NCBI RefSeq assembly: GCF_002217395.1
Contig: NZ_MUHD01000021.1
Location: 124,001 to 188,000 of the forward strand
Source: Flavobacterium plurextorum
GTDB taxonomy: Bacteria > Bacteroidota > Bacteroidia > Flavobacteriales > Flavobacteriaceae
Length of the DNA: 64,000 bases
Direction of reading: 5' to 3'
Shown here: positions 1-8,705 of the stretch, piece after piece
How positions within the stretch are numbered: the stretch's first letter is position 1
How the letters are laid out: every line of letters starts with the position of its first letter
Notes under the pieces: model-generated
What the model was told of the DNA's origin: nothing
Databases searched by the model: none
What the model saw: the letters and a program-made list of their open reading frames with translations, nothing else
Made by a program: the position numbers and the translations under genes

Positions 1-1
1 G

Positions 2-937
2 TACGGAATGTTTCCTGGTAATTGGGATGCTTCTATAGCTGACCTTGGAGATATTCTTGCAGGTGATTCTGTAGAGGATACTTATTTTGCAGTAAAAAAA
101 GTTACTTCGACTTTAATTAAGAATAAAGTGATTCCTATAGTCCTTGGAGGTTCACAAGATTTGACCTATGCTTTATATCGTGCTTATGATGATTTAGAGC
201 AAATGGTGAATTTGGTTTCTGTAGATAATAGATTTGATTTTGGTAAAGAAAATGAGCTTGTTTCAGCTAATTCTTATCTGACTAAGATTATTATTGACGC
301 ACCAAATAACCTTTTTAACTACTGTAATATTGGTTATCAAACGTATTATAATTCACAAGAAGAAATTGATTTAATTGAGAAGTTGTTTTTTGATTCTTAT
401 CGTTTAGGTGAAATCTCTAATAAAATTACGCTGGCCGAACCTGTGTTTAGAGATGCTGATTTAGTGAGTATTGATCTAAATTCTGTCAAGTCTTCTGCTT
501 CAGGTAATGTTGTTACTTTTGAGCCAAATGGTTTTAACGGAAAAGAAATTTGTGCTTTGGCTAGATATGCCGGAATTAGTGATAAAGTTTCTTCATTTGG
601 AATTTTTAATCATAATAGTACAGCGCAGGAATCGCCTATTATCGCACAAATTGTTTGGTATTTTATTGAAGGATATCATTATCGTTCAAAAGAGTATCCG
701 TTTGGCAGCAGAACAAATTACTTAAAGTATATTGTGCCTTTAGAAGAAGAAGAGTTGGTTTTCTATAAAAGTGATAAAACGGACAGATGGTGGATAGAAA
801 TTCCGTTTGAAACAAATGGCAGCAATAAACTGAAAAGAAATACGTTATTACCATGTTCGTATGAAGAATATTTGAGTGCTTGCAACCAAGAATTGCCAGA
901 AAGATGGTGGAAAGCACAGCGAAAAAATGCTTTATAG
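2..937 (+). CDS. Arginase/formimidoylglutamase-fold protein, 5' truncated by window edge, metal site degenerate
   Basis: The reading frame is open from the first bases, so the true start lies before the window and about 310 C-terminal residues are visible. The fold matches the arginase/agmatinase/formimidoylglutamase (ureohydrolase) family: GGSQD (usual GGxHD), SVDNRFD (usual DAHxD) and SIDLNSVK (usual SxDxDxxD) occur in the family order. The His of the first motif is Gln, the His of the second is Arg, and the second Asp of the third is Asn. The binuclear Mn site is therefore probably not functional. It lies just upstream of gldK, as I recall for relatives of this genus. A structural or regulatory role is possible; no enzyme activity should be assumed. 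Confidence 0.75.
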   Translation, partial: YGMFPGNWDASIADLGDILAGDSVEDTYFAVKKVTSTLIKNKVIPIVLGGSQDLTYALYRAYDDLEQMVNLVSVDNRFDFGKENELVSANSYLTKIIIDAPNNLFNYCNIGYQTYYNSQEEIDLIEKLFFDSYRLGEISNKITLAEPVFRDADLVSIDLNSVKSSASGNVVTFEPNGFNGKEICALARYAGISDKVSSFGIFNHNSTAQESPIIAQIVWYFIEGYHYRSKEYPFGSRTNYLKYIVPLEEEELVFYKSDKTDRWWIEIPFETNGSNKLKRNTLLPCSYEEYLSACNQELPERWWKAQRKNAL

Positions 938-1096
938 AACGAAAATTCAATAGAATTCTTAATTTTTTTGAATTACAAAATATTGCAGAATATTTTTTAG
1001 TAAGATAAGGTTTATATATGGTAAAAAAACGTGTTTTACGTCGATTTTTTCGGTTAGTTTGTCGATAAAATATTTTTTTTTTATTTTATTTAACAT

Positions 1097-1104
1097 TATT
1101 TTTG
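1097..1104 (+). promoter_or_regulatory. Possible -7 promoter box for the gldK operon
   Basis: TATTTTTG fits the Bacteroidota -7 consensus TAnnTTTG and lies about 95 bases before the gldK start. No TTG at the usual 17-23 base spacing was found upstream, so the assignment is weak. The rest of the 938-1199 gap is very AT-rich, with no clear terminator. Confidence 0.3.
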
Positions 1105-1199
1105 AACGATAAAATAAATTTCGCGAGTAGTATTGTTTTTTAGATAAATAATAAATACGTTTACGAACTATAATAATGAATAGATAATCCCAAATTTAT

Positions 1200-2603
1200 A
1201 TGAAGAAGTTTATTGCATTTACAGCAATGTTAACACTAGTAATTGGCTGTGGTAAGTCAGGAGACAAAGGTGAGTTGGTTGGTGTTACAGGAGGGAAATG
1301 GCATCCTGAAAAGCCTTACGGAATGACATTGGTTCCGGGTGGATCTTTTATTATGGGTAAATCAGATGCTGATTTAGCTAATGTAGAAGATGCTCCAACT
1401 AAATCAGTAACGGTTCGTTCATTCTATATGGATGAAACTGAGATTACTAACAGTGAGTATCGTCAATTTGTAGAATGGGTAAAAGATTCTACAATGAGAG
1501 TTCGTTTGGCTATTTTAGCTGATGAAACTGGTCAAAAAAGTACTGGTGGTAAAGGCAGTAAAGGCGGAAGCATCGCTGATTATGCATTTAATGATTCTGA
1601 GCCGGATAAAATGACTGCTTATGATAAATATATGTATGATAATTATTATAGTGTAGGAACAAAAGATGATCCGTATGCTGGTAGAAAATTAAACAAAAAA
1701 ATTAAGTTAATAAAAGATACAAAAGCTTATCCAGACGAGTATTATGCTGAGGTAATGGATTCTATGTATTTGCCTATTGAAGAATCATATAATGGTTTAA
1801 GAACAATTGATGTAAATAAATTGAAATTCCGTTATTCTTGGATGGATATTCAAGCTGCGGCAAAAGCTAAAGTTGGAAAAAGAAAAGACTTTGTTAAAAC
1901 AGAGCAGGTAAGCGTTTATCCAGATACAACAGTTTGGATTAAAGATTTCGCTTATTCATACAATGAGCCAATGCATAACGATTATTTCTGGCATAAAGCT
2001 TATGGTGATTATCCAGTAGTTGGTGTAACTTGGAAACAAGCTAAAGCATTTTGTGCTTGGAGAACACTAAACAAAAACGGTTACATCAAATCAAAGAAAA
2101 AAGGACGTGATTTAGTTAATGCATTCAGATTGCCAACAGAGGCAGAATGGGAATATGCTGCTAGAGGAGGTCTTGAGTCTGCAACTTACCCTTGGGGAGG
2201 TCCTTATACTAAAAGTGATAGAGGTTGTTTCTTAGCAAACTTTAAACCTAACAGAGGAGATTATGCAGCTGACGAAGCTTTATACACAGTTGAAGCAAAA
2301 TCATACGATCCTAATGGTTACGGATTATACAATATGGCAGGAAACGTTTCAGAGTGGACAGATTCAGCTTATAATCCAAATGCATACGAATATGTTTCTA
2401 CAATGAACCCTAACGTAATTGATGGAAACAATCAAAGAAAAGTTGTTCGTGGTGGTTCATGGAAAGACGTTGCTTATTTCCTACAGGTAAGTACACGTGA
2501 TCACGAATACGCTGATTCAGCAAGAAGTTATATTGGTTTCAGAACTGTACAAGATTACATGGGAACTCAAGTAACTGGAAACGGAACCGGTAAAAAGAAA
2601 TAG
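1200..2603 (+). CDS. gldK: Gliding motility / T9SS lipoprotein GldK
   Basis: The 467-residue product has a lipoprotein signal with lipobox VIGC (Cys17), so it should be anchored in the outer membrane facing the periplasm. From about residue 35 onward it carries a formylglycine-generating-enzyme-like (FGE-sulfatase) fold, shown by RLPTEAEWEYAARGG, GLYNMAGNVSEW and VVRGGSWKD near the C-terminus. GldK (PorK in Porphyromonas) forms, with GldN, the periplasmic ring of the type IX secretion system and is needed for gliding and protein export. It heads a run of same-strand genes gldK-L-M-N with gaps of 45-70 bases, which indicates one operon. Length and gene order match the F. johnsoniae cluster. 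Confidence 0.97.
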   Translation: MKKFIAFTAMLTLVIGCGKSGDKGELVGVTGGKWHPEKPYGMTLVPGGSFIMGKSDADLANVEDAPTKSVTVRSFYMDETEITNSEYRQFVEWVKDSTMRVRLAILADETGQKSTGGKGSKGGSIADYAFNDSEPDKMTAYDKYMYDNYYSVGTKDDPYAGRKLNKKIKLIKDTKAYPDEYYAEVMDSMYLPIEESYNGLRTIDVNKLKFRYSWMDIQAAAKAKVGKRKDFVKTEQVSVYPDTTVWIKDFAYSYNEPMHNDYFWHKAYGDYPVVGVTWKQAKAFCAWRTLNKNGYIKSKKKGRDLVNAFRLPTEAEWEYAARGGLESATYPWGGPYTKSDRGCFLANFKPNRGDYAADEALYTVEAKSYDPNGYGLYNMAGNVSEWTDSAYNPNAYEYVSTMNPNVIDGNNQRKVVRGGSWKDVAYFLQVSTRDHEYADSARSYIGFRTVQDYMGTQVTGNGTGKKK

Positions 2604-2672
2604 TATATTACAATTAAAATCAATACAAATCCAAATCGAATCTATTTAAATTAAAACCTAAAAAAAAGAATT

Positions 2673-3320
2673 ATGGCATTATTAAGTAAAAAAGCAATGA
2701 ATTTCGCTTATGGTATGGGAGCGGCAGTAGTAATTATTGGAGCTTTATTCAAAATTACTCACTTTGAATTGGGACCATTAACAGGAACTGTTATGCTTTC
2801 AATTGGATTGGTTACTGAAGCAATAATTTTTGCATTATCTGCTTTTGAACCAGTTGAAGATGAACTAGACTGGACTCTTGTTTATCCTGAATTAGCTAAT
2901 GGTCAAGCGAGAAAGAAAGCTGAGAAAGTAGAAACTCCAACTGATGCCCAAGGATTACTATCTCAAAAATTAGATGCAATGTTGAAAGAAGCTAAAATTG
3001 ACGGTGAGTTAATGTCAAGCTTAGGAAACAGCATTAAAAACTTTGAAGGAGCTGCAAAAGCAATTTCTCCAACAGTTGATTCTATCGCAGGACAAAAGAA
3101 ATATGCAGAAGAAATGTCTATGGCTGCTGCTCAAATGGAATCATTAAACAGTTTATATAAAGTACAATTAGAAAGTGCTTCAAGAAACGCACAAGCAAAC
3201 AGCGAAATCGCTGAAAATGCTTCTAAATTAAAAGAACAAATGCAATCTATGACTGCAAACATTGCTTCATTAAACAGTGTTTATGGTGGTATGCTTTCTG
3301 CAATGAGTAACAAAGGATAA
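2673..3320 (+). CDS. gldL: Gliding motor inner-membrane protein GldL
   Basis: The product has 215 residues. Two hydrophobic helices occupy about residues 10-30 and 36-58, with an acidic residue in the second (VTEAIIF), followed by a soluble cytoplasmic region rich in Ala, Gln and Ser heptads (about 95-205) that looks coiled-coil. GldL with GldM forms the proton-driven rotary motor that powers type IX secretion and gliding; the membrane glutamate is the kind of residue implicated in proton flow. It lies 69 bases after gldK and 51 bases before gldM, consistent with co-transcription and a joint inner-membrane complex. Confidence 0.97.
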   Translation: MALLSKKAMNFAYGMGAAVVIIGALFKITHFELGPLTGTVMLSIGLVTEAIIFALSAFEPVEDELDWTLVYPELANGQARKKAEKVETPTDAQGLLSQKLDAMLKEAKIDGELMSSLGNSIKNFEGAAKAISPTVDSIAGQKKYAEEMSMAAAQMESLNSLYKVQLESASRNAQANSEIAENASKLKEQMQSMTANIASLNSVYGGMLSAMSNKG

Positions 3321-3371
3321 TTAGTTTTTGACTATTATATTAAATTTATTAATAAGAACTAATTAGAAAAA

Positions 3372-4913
3372 ATGGCAGGAGGAAAATTAACCCCTAGACA
3401 GAAGATGATTAACCTGATGTATCTGGTTTTCATCGCAATGTTAGCAATGAACGTATCAAAAGAAGTTATATCTGCTTTTGGTTTGATGAACGAAAAATTT
3501 GAAGGTGCAAATACAAGTTCAATTGAAACAAATGCAAGTTTATTAACTGCTTTAGATCAAAAAGCAGCTGAAGCAAAAGGAGAATTTGCTGTAGCTGCAG
3601 AAACAGCTCACAAAGTAGAAGCAATTTCAAAAGAATTTTATGGTTATATAGGTACTCTTAAAGCGCAGGCCGTTAAAGGTTTTGAAGTTGATAAGGCAAC
3701 TGGAAAAATGCCTTATGAGTCTATGGACAGAGGTGATAATATCGACGACTGGTTTACAGGAGACGGGTACACTAAAAAAGGTACAGAAATTATCTCTAAA
3801 ATAGAAAAATATAAATCAGACATTAAAGCAGCTTTAGGATCAGATAAAAAATACGCTGCAATTATTTCGGAAGTGGAGAAAAAATTCGACGTTTCTGATG
3901 TAAAAAATAAAGACGGTATTAAAGAGAAATATTTAGCATACCACTTCAAAGGATTTCCTGCAATTGCATCTGCAGCTAAACTTTCAGCATGGCAGAATGA
4001 CGTTCAAAAAGTAGAAGCTGATGTTTATAACAGTGCTTTAGGAAAAGCAGCTGTTGCAGCAGCGTCTTACAGCAACTATAAAGCAATCGTTGTTTTAGAT
4101 AAAAATGCCTATTTTCAAGGAGATCCTGTAACAGGTAAAGTTGTTTTAGGTCGTTATGATGAAAATACAAAACCAACATCATTTACTGGACCTGGAAAAA
4201 TTGATGCTAACGGACAGGCGATTATTTCGATGACAGCTGGAGCAATAGGTGAACAAAACATTAATGGACAATTTACTTTCTTAGAAGATGGAAAAACTAT
4301 TCCGCTTAAATTTGAAGGAAAATATGTTGTAGTACCAAGACCAAATTCAGCTACAATTTCTGCTGATAAAATGAATGTGGTTTATAGAGGTGTTGTTAAT
4401 CCAATGACTATCTCTTTTGCAGGAGTTTCAGATAAAGATATTTCAGCTTCAGCTCCAGGGTTGACTAAGGTTGGAAATGGAAAGTATCAAATGAGTCCTG
4501 GTCAAGGAACAGAAGTTACAATTAATGTTACAGCTAAATTGCCAGATGGTAAATCTGCATCTGACAGAAAGGTCTTCAGAATTAAGGGTATTCCTGGTCC
4601 AACGGGAACAATTAGAGGTGAGATGGGTGTTGTAAAAGGACCTAAATCTAACTTAGAAATTGCTACTATTGGAGCTAAATTACTTGATTTTGATTTTGAA
4701 GTTGGTTTAGATGTTGTAGGATTTAATATGAAAATTGCTGGACAGCCTACGGTTGTTGTAAGCGGAAACAGATTAAATGCTCAATGTAAACAAGTTCTTT
4801 CTAGAGCTGGTAAAGGAGACCAAGTTACTATTTCTGAAATTAAAACTAAACTTGTTGGAGCTGGTAGTTATTTATTGCCAAGAACTGCTCCGGTAATTTA
4901 CGAAATACAATAA
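3372..4913 (+). CDS. gldM: Gliding motor / T9SS protein GldM
   Basis: The 513-residue protein starts MAGGKLTPRQKMINLMYLVF, with one N-terminal transmembrane helix (about residues 14-36) and then a long periplasmic part. In the family the periplasmic part forms a dimer of four elongated domains reaching from the GldL ring across the periplasm to the GldK/GldN ring. The TM helix contributes to the motor with GldL, so GldM transmits rotation to the outer-membrane complex. The C-terminal half is beta-rich (TISADKMNVVYRGVVNPMTI and onward), as expected. It sits between gldL and gldN in the usual order. Confidence 0.97.
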   Translation: MAGGKLTPRQKMINLMYLVFIAMLAMNVSKEVISAFGLMNEKFEGANTSSIETNASLLTALDQKAAEAKGEFAVAAETAHKVEAISKEFYGYIGTLKAQAVKGFEVDKATGKMPYESMDRGDNIDDWFTGDGYTKKGTEIISKIEKYKSDIKAALGSDKKYAAIISEVEKKFDVSDVKNKDGIKEKYLAYHFKGFPAIASAAKLSAWQNDVQKVEADVYNSALGKAAVAAASYSNYKAIVVLDKNAYFQGDPVTGKVVLGRYDENTKPTSFTGPGKIDANGQAIISMTAGAIGEQNINGQFTFLEDGKTIPLKFEGKYVVVPRPNSATISADKMNVVYRGVVNPMTISFAGVSDKDISASAPGLTKVGNGKYQMSPGQGTEVTINVTAKLPDGKSASDRKVFRIKGIPGPTGTIRGEMGVVKGPKSNLEIATIGAKLLDFDFEVGLDVVGFNMKIAGQPTVVVSGNRLNAQCKQVLSRAGKGDQVTISEIKTKLVGAGSYLLPRTAPVIYEIQ

Positions 4914-4958
4914 TATAAGTAGTGAAAACTACATTCAATATCTTATAATGATACCACG

Positions 4959-5948
4959 ATGAAAGTAAGAAATTTTTTAATAGCTATTGTTTCTATCGCT
5001 GGAGGTTTAACTTCTAATGCGCAATCTAATTTGCTTAACGCGAAAACACCAGCCCAAATTGGACTTAAAACTCCTGCTCAGCTTATCTCTGATAACGATA
5101 AGCCATTAGCTTATGGTTATGTGGACGATAGAGATGTTTTGATGGGAAAAACTACTTGGGAAATTATTGATTTAAATGAAAAAATCAATTTTCCATTATA
5201 CTTTCCTATAGATACAGCTAATATTGGTTCAGATAGACGTTCGCTTTACGACGTTTTGACGAAAGCTATCAAAAAAGGTAAAATAACTGAAGTGTACAGC
5301 GATAGTTATTTCAATACTAAAAAGTCTATGAAAGACATCGAAGGTGCATTGTCTCGTATTGATACAACAGATGCTGGTAGAGAATTAATCAACCAATATC
5401 CAGATGATTATAAAACACGTGTCGTTAAGAAAAAAGTTGTTACTGGTACTGGTAAGAAAAAAGTTGTTTCTTATGTAGACGAAACAGTTGGTCCAACAAG
5501 ATCTGTACCTGCAGAATATATTTTGAAACAAGATTTAACTGCTGCTGATGTTACGCAATACAAGATTAAAGGATACTGGTATTTTGACAAACGTCAAAGT
5601 GAATTGAAGTATCGTTTACTTGGAATTTGTCCTGTAACGCCAGACGTTTATACAATGAACAGTGACGAAAAGGATTATATCGAATTATTCTGGGTTTTCT
5701 TCCCGAATGCTCGTGAAGCGCTGCATGAAGCAAAAGCTTTCAATGATAACAATTCGGCATTGCCAATTTCATTTGATCAGATACTAAATTCTCGTCGTTT
5801 TAACGCAGTTGTTTACAAAGAGGAGAACTTATATGGAGACAGAGCAATCAGTGACTATATGAAGGATAATGCTCAAAATCAATTGTTAGAATCTGAAAGA
5901 GTAAAAGAGAAGATTCGTAACTTCGAGCAAGATATGTGGAACTATTAA
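4959..5948 (+). CDS. gldN: Gliding motility / T9SS protein GldN
   Basis: The 329-residue protein has an N-terminal Sec signal peptide ending near SNAQS. The body carries the conserved GldN/PorN signatures TTWEIIDLNEKINFPLYFP and YWYFDKRQSELKYRLLGICP. GldN partners GldK in the periplasmic ring of the type IX secretion system. It closes the gldKLMN run and is followed by a strong hairpin terminator. The next gene is a near-identical paralogue, so this is the first member of a tandem pair. Confidence 0.96.
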   Translation: MKVRNFLIAIVSIAGGLTSNAQSNLLNAKTPAQIGLKTPAQLISDNDKPLAYGYVDDRDVLMGKTTWEIIDLNEKINFPLYFPIDTANIGSDRRSLYDVLTKAIKKGKITEVYSDSYFNTKKSMKDIEGALSRIDTTDAGRELINQYPDDYKTRVVKKKVVTGTGKKKVVSYVDETVGPTRSVPAEYILKQDLTAADVTQYKIKGYWYFDKRQSELKYRLLGICPVTPDVYTMNSDEKDYIELFWVFFPNAREALHEAKAFNDNNSALPISFDQILNSRRFNAVVYKEENLYGDRAISDYMKDNAQNQLLESERVKEKIRNFEQDMWNY

Positions 5949-5971
5949 GTGTCTATATTAAATTTTAAGAA

Positions 5972-6005
5972 AAACTCTTACTACCTTTGTAGTAAGAGTT
6001 TTTTT
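5972..6005 (+). terminator. Rho-independent terminator after gldN
   Basis: A 13-bp perfect stem (AAACTCTTACTAC / GTAGTAAGAGTTT) with loop CTTT runs into a T tract. It lies 23 bases after the gldN stop and should end the gldKLMN transcript. An almost identical hairpin follows gldO. Confidence 0.9.
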
Positions 6006-6072
6006 ATTTTAACTACTATTTATGCCTCTTTAAATTCTGCCTTTTTTGAGGATGAAATAATTTTTTAACGAG

Positions 6073-6107
6073 TTGTAGGAAAAATAACAACAAACTTCGT
6101 ATTTTTG
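6073..6107 (+). promoter_or_regulatory. Promoter for gldO
   Basis: TATTTTTG at 6100-6107 is a perfect match to the Bacteroidota -7 box TAnnTTTG. TTG at 6073-6075 lies 24 bases upstream, one base beyond the usual spacing. It falls between the gldN terminator and the gldO start (6133), so gldO can be expressed independently of gldKLMN. Confidence 0.6.
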
Positions 6108-6132
6108 CGTTATAACGTCTTATAATTAAATT

Positions 6133-7125
6133 ATGATGAGAGTAACAAGATTTTTAATGGTGTTTGTTTTTATTGTGGGAAGCTTTGCTTCAAACGCACA
6201 ATCAAATTTGCTTAATGCTAAGACAGTTGCTCAAATTGGGCAAAAATCTCCCGGAAGGTTGATTTCAGATAATGATAAACCATTATCTTACGGTTACGTA
6301 GATGATCGTGATGTATTGATGGGCAAAACAACATGGGAGATTATTGATTTGAATGAAAAAATCAATTTTCCATTTTATTTTCCTGTAGATACTGCAAACA
6401 TTGGTCCAGAAAGACGTTCACTTTATGATGTTTTGACAAAAGCGATCAGACAAGGTAAAATAACAGAAGTGTATTCTGATAGTTATTTTAATACCAAAAA
6501 GTCAATGAAAGACATTGAAGGCTCTTTGACTCGCGTTGATACTACAGACGCAGGTAGAGAACTTATTAATCAGTATCCGGATGATTATAAATCACGTGTC
6601 GTAAAGAAAAAAGTTGTTACTGGTACTGGTAAAAAGAAAGTTGTTTCGTATGTAGATCAAACAATTGGTCCAACAAGAACTGTTCCTGCGGAATATATCT
6701 TAAAGCAAGATCTTACCGCTGCTGATGTTACACAGTACAAGATTAAAGGGTATTGGTATTTTGATAAACGTCAGAGTGAATTGAAGTATCGCTTACTTGG
6801 AATTTGTCCTGTAACTCCAGATGTTTATACTATGAATAGCGACGAAAAAGATTATATCGAATTGTTCTGGGTGTTTTTTCCAAATGCTCGAGATGTTCTA
6901 AATCAAGCAAAAGCTTTTAATGATAAAAACTCGGCGGCACCAATTTCATTTGATCAGGTTTTAAATTCTAGACGTTTTAATTCTATAATTTATAAAGAAG
7001 AAAATATGTATGGTGATCGTGAAATTAAAGATTACATGAAAAATAATGCTCAAGAACAATTATTAGAGTCTGAAAGAGTAAAAGAGAAAATACGAAATTT
7101 CGAAGAAGATATGTGGAACTACTAA
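6133..7125 (+). CDS. gldO: GldN paralogue GldO
   Basis: The 330-residue protein is closely similar to GldN over its full length. The central and C-terminal parts are nearly identical, and most differences are in the signal peptide and the last quarter (for example FNDKNSAAPISFDQVLN versus FNDNNSALPISFDQILN). It has a signal peptide ending near SNAQS and the same YWYFDKRQSELKYRLLGI signature. In F. johnsoniae gldO is the known partly redundant copy of gldN. A second Met lies three bases downstream and could be the start. It has its own promoter and terminator. Confidence 0.95.
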   Translation: MMRVTRFLMVFVFIVGSFASNAQSNLLNAKTVAQIGQKSPGRLISDNDKPLSYGYVDDRDVLMGKTTWEIIDLNEKINFPFYFPVDTANIGPERRSLYDVLTKAIRQGKITEVYSDSYFNTKKSMKDIEGSLTRVDTTDAGRELINQYPDDYKSRVVKKKVVTGTGKKKVVSYVDQTIGPTRTVPAEYILKQDLTAADVTQYKIKGYWYFDKRQSELKYRLLGICPVTPDVYTMNSDEKDYIELFWVFFPNARDVLNQAKAFNDKNSAAPISFDQVLNSRRFNSIIYKEENMYGDREIKDYMKNNAQEQLLESERVKEKIRNFEEDMWNY

Positions 7126-7150
7126 TTTTCTAATATTAAATTATTAAACG

Positions 7151-7185
7151 AAACTCTTACTATCTTTGTAGTAAGAGTTTTTTTT
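7151..7185 (+). terminator. Rho-independent terminator after gldO
   Basis: A 12-bp stem (AAACTCTTACTA / TAGTAAGAGTTT) with a 6-base loop is followed by Ts. It differs from the gldN terminator only at the loop edge, so the duplicated unit appears to include the terminator. Confidence 0.9.
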
Positions 7186-7204
7186 ATCTTATCTATACAA
7201 CAAC

Positions 7205-8254
7205 ATGTTTGATTATATTATCGTTGGATCTGGTTTGGCAGGAATTTCATTTGCAGAGATTGCACTTAGAAACAACAAGTCTATTTTAGTAATTAGTGAT
7301 AACTCTCAAAATTCATCTCGAGTTGCGGGAGGATTGTATAATCCAGTTATTTTGAAGCGTTTTAGCGAGGTTTGGAAGGCGGAGGAGCAGTTAGTATTAA
7401 TGGAAGATTTTTATAATCATATTGAGACTAAACTAAAAGCGAAATTTAATTTTAAACTGCCGATTCTAAGGAAATTTTTCTCGATAGAAGAGCAAAACAA
7501 TTGGTTTGCAGCTTCAGATAAGCCTCTTTTAGCACCATTTCTTTCAACGAATTTAATCTTTACAAAATATTTTGGCATAGATTCTCCCTTTGATTACGGC
7601 GAAGTTTTGCATACTGGTTATGTTGATACTTCTCTTTTATTAGATAAATACAAAGAATATCTTTTAGAAAATGATTTCTTGCTGCAAGAATCTTTTGATT
7701 ACTCAAAACTAATAATTAATGATAATTCAGTTCAATACAAAGAGCATCAAGCAAAAAATGTAATTTTTGCAGAAGGTTTTGGACTTCATGCAAATCCTTT
7801 TTTTCAAGAATTGCCTTTGGATGGCACTAAAGGAGAGCTTTTGATTATAAAAGCACCAGAACTTGATTTAGATGTAATTGTAAACACCAGTGTCTTTATT
7901 CTGCCTTTAGGCGATCATTTATATAAAGTAGGAGCAACTTATAATTGGAAAGACAAAACGGATCTGCCAACGGAAGAAGGCAAAACAGAATTAGTGGAAC
8001 GAATTAAGGAAATTATCAATTGTGATTTCGAAATTGTTTCTCATTTTGGAGGTGTTCGTCCAACTGTTCGTGACAGGCGTCCCATTATAGGAACACATGA
8101 CAAACATCAATCGCTTCATTTGTTAAATGGTCTGGGTACACGCGGTGTAATGTTAGGTCCTGCGATGGCTAAAGATTTATTTGATTTTATTGAAAACAAA
8201 AAACCATTAGATCCTACAATAGATATTCAGCGATTTTATAAAAAGAGAAAATAG
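7205..8254 (+). CDS. FAD-dependent oxidoreductase (DAO-type fold)
   Basis: The 349-residue protein opens with a Rossmann FAD-binding motif, DYIIVGSGLAGISFAEIAL (GxGxxG at residues 8-13). Near the C-terminus it has the DAO-family signature FGGVRPTVRDRRPIIG followed by LNGLGTRGVMLGP, which contacts FAD. There is no signal peptide or membrane helix, so it should be cytoplasmic. The substrate cannot be told from sequence; the fold is that of glycine/D-amino-acid oxidases. It starts 20 bases after the gldO terminator. Confidence 0.85.
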   Translation: MFDYIIVGSGLAGISFAEIALRNNKSILVISDNSQNSSRVAGGLYNPVILKRFSEVWKAEEQLVLMEDFYNHIETKLKAKFNFKLPILRKFFSIEEQNNWFAASDKPLLAPFLSTNLIFTKYFGIDSPFDYGEVLHTGYVDTSLLLDKYKEYLLENDFLLQESFDYSKLIINDNSVQYKEHQAKNVIFAEGFGLHANPFFQELPLDGTKGELLIIKAPELDLDVIVNTSVFILPLGDHLYKVGATYNWKDKTDLPTEEGKTELVERIKEIINCDFEIVSHFGGVRPTVRDRRPIIGTHDKHQSLHLLNGLGTRGVMLGPAMAKDLFDFIENKKPLDPTIDIQRFYKKRK

Positions 8255-8255
8255 G

Positions 8256-8639
8256 TTATTTTCGATTTGTTTCTGGATCATAAGAAACAAACATGTTAAT
8301 GTATAAATTTCTGGAAAGTCGTAAAACAAACGGAAATAATAGAATTAGTGTAATAACTATCGCTATAAAAGACTGCTCTATATTGGCTCCAAAAAATACA
8401 AAAGAAACAATAAAAGCAGCAATTCCTACGGCAACATTTAAACCATAACTAACATACATTGCGCCATAAAAAAATGAAGGTTCTATTTGATATTTGAAAC
8501 CGCAATGGCTGCAATTCTCGTTCATTTTTAGAACATTAGTCAAATGAAGCGGATTTTTGTCTGAATACATGCTCTCATTTTGACATTTTGGACAACTTCC
8601 TGTTAAAATACTATTTAGTTTGGATCCTTTTTTTAACAT
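8256..8639 (-). CDS. DUF983 membrane protein with zinc ribbon
   Basis: The product has about 127 residues when started at the ATG at 8639. A four-cysteine zinc-ribbon pattern (CPKC then CSHCG) precedes two hydrophobic helices (AVGIAAFIVSFVFF and FIAIVITLILLFPFVL). This is the DUF983 architecture; the role is unknown. The frame is open to 8693, but a promoter lies at 8657-8690, downstream of that position, so the internal start at 8639 (MLKKGSK) is correct. It converges with the FAD oxidoreductase, their stops being two bases apart. Confidence 0.85.
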   Translation of the reverse strand: MLKKGSKLNSILTGSCPKCQNESMYSDKNPLHLTNVLKMNENCSHCGFKYQIEPSFFYGAMYVSYGLNVAVGIAAFIVSFVFFGANIEQSFIAIVITLILLFPFVLRLSRNLYINMFVSYDPETNRK

Positions 8640-8656
8640 TTGCAAAAAATTTAAAA

Positions 8657-8690
8657 CAAAGGTACATTTTTGTACCAATACTGCTTGCAA
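8657..8690 (-). promoter_or_regulatory. Promoter for the DUF983 gene
   Basis: On the minus strand TTG (plus 8688-8690), 23 bases, then TACCTTTG (plus 8657-8664), a perfect TAnnTTTG box about 18 bases before the ATG at 8639. It decides the start codon of that gene. Confidence 0.65.
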
Positions 8691-8705
8691 CAATAGTCAC
8701 AAATT

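Noticed and set aside
8661-8676. GGTACATTTTTGTACC inverted repeat as an operator
   Set aside because: It overlaps the -7 region of the DUF983 promoter and could be an operator, but it is short, unique in the window as far as I noticed, and no regulator is adjacent.
8639-8693. Upstream extension of the DUF983 protein (start at 8693)
   Set aside because: A complete promoter (8657-8690) lies within the extension, and the zinc ribbon starts right after the internal Met.
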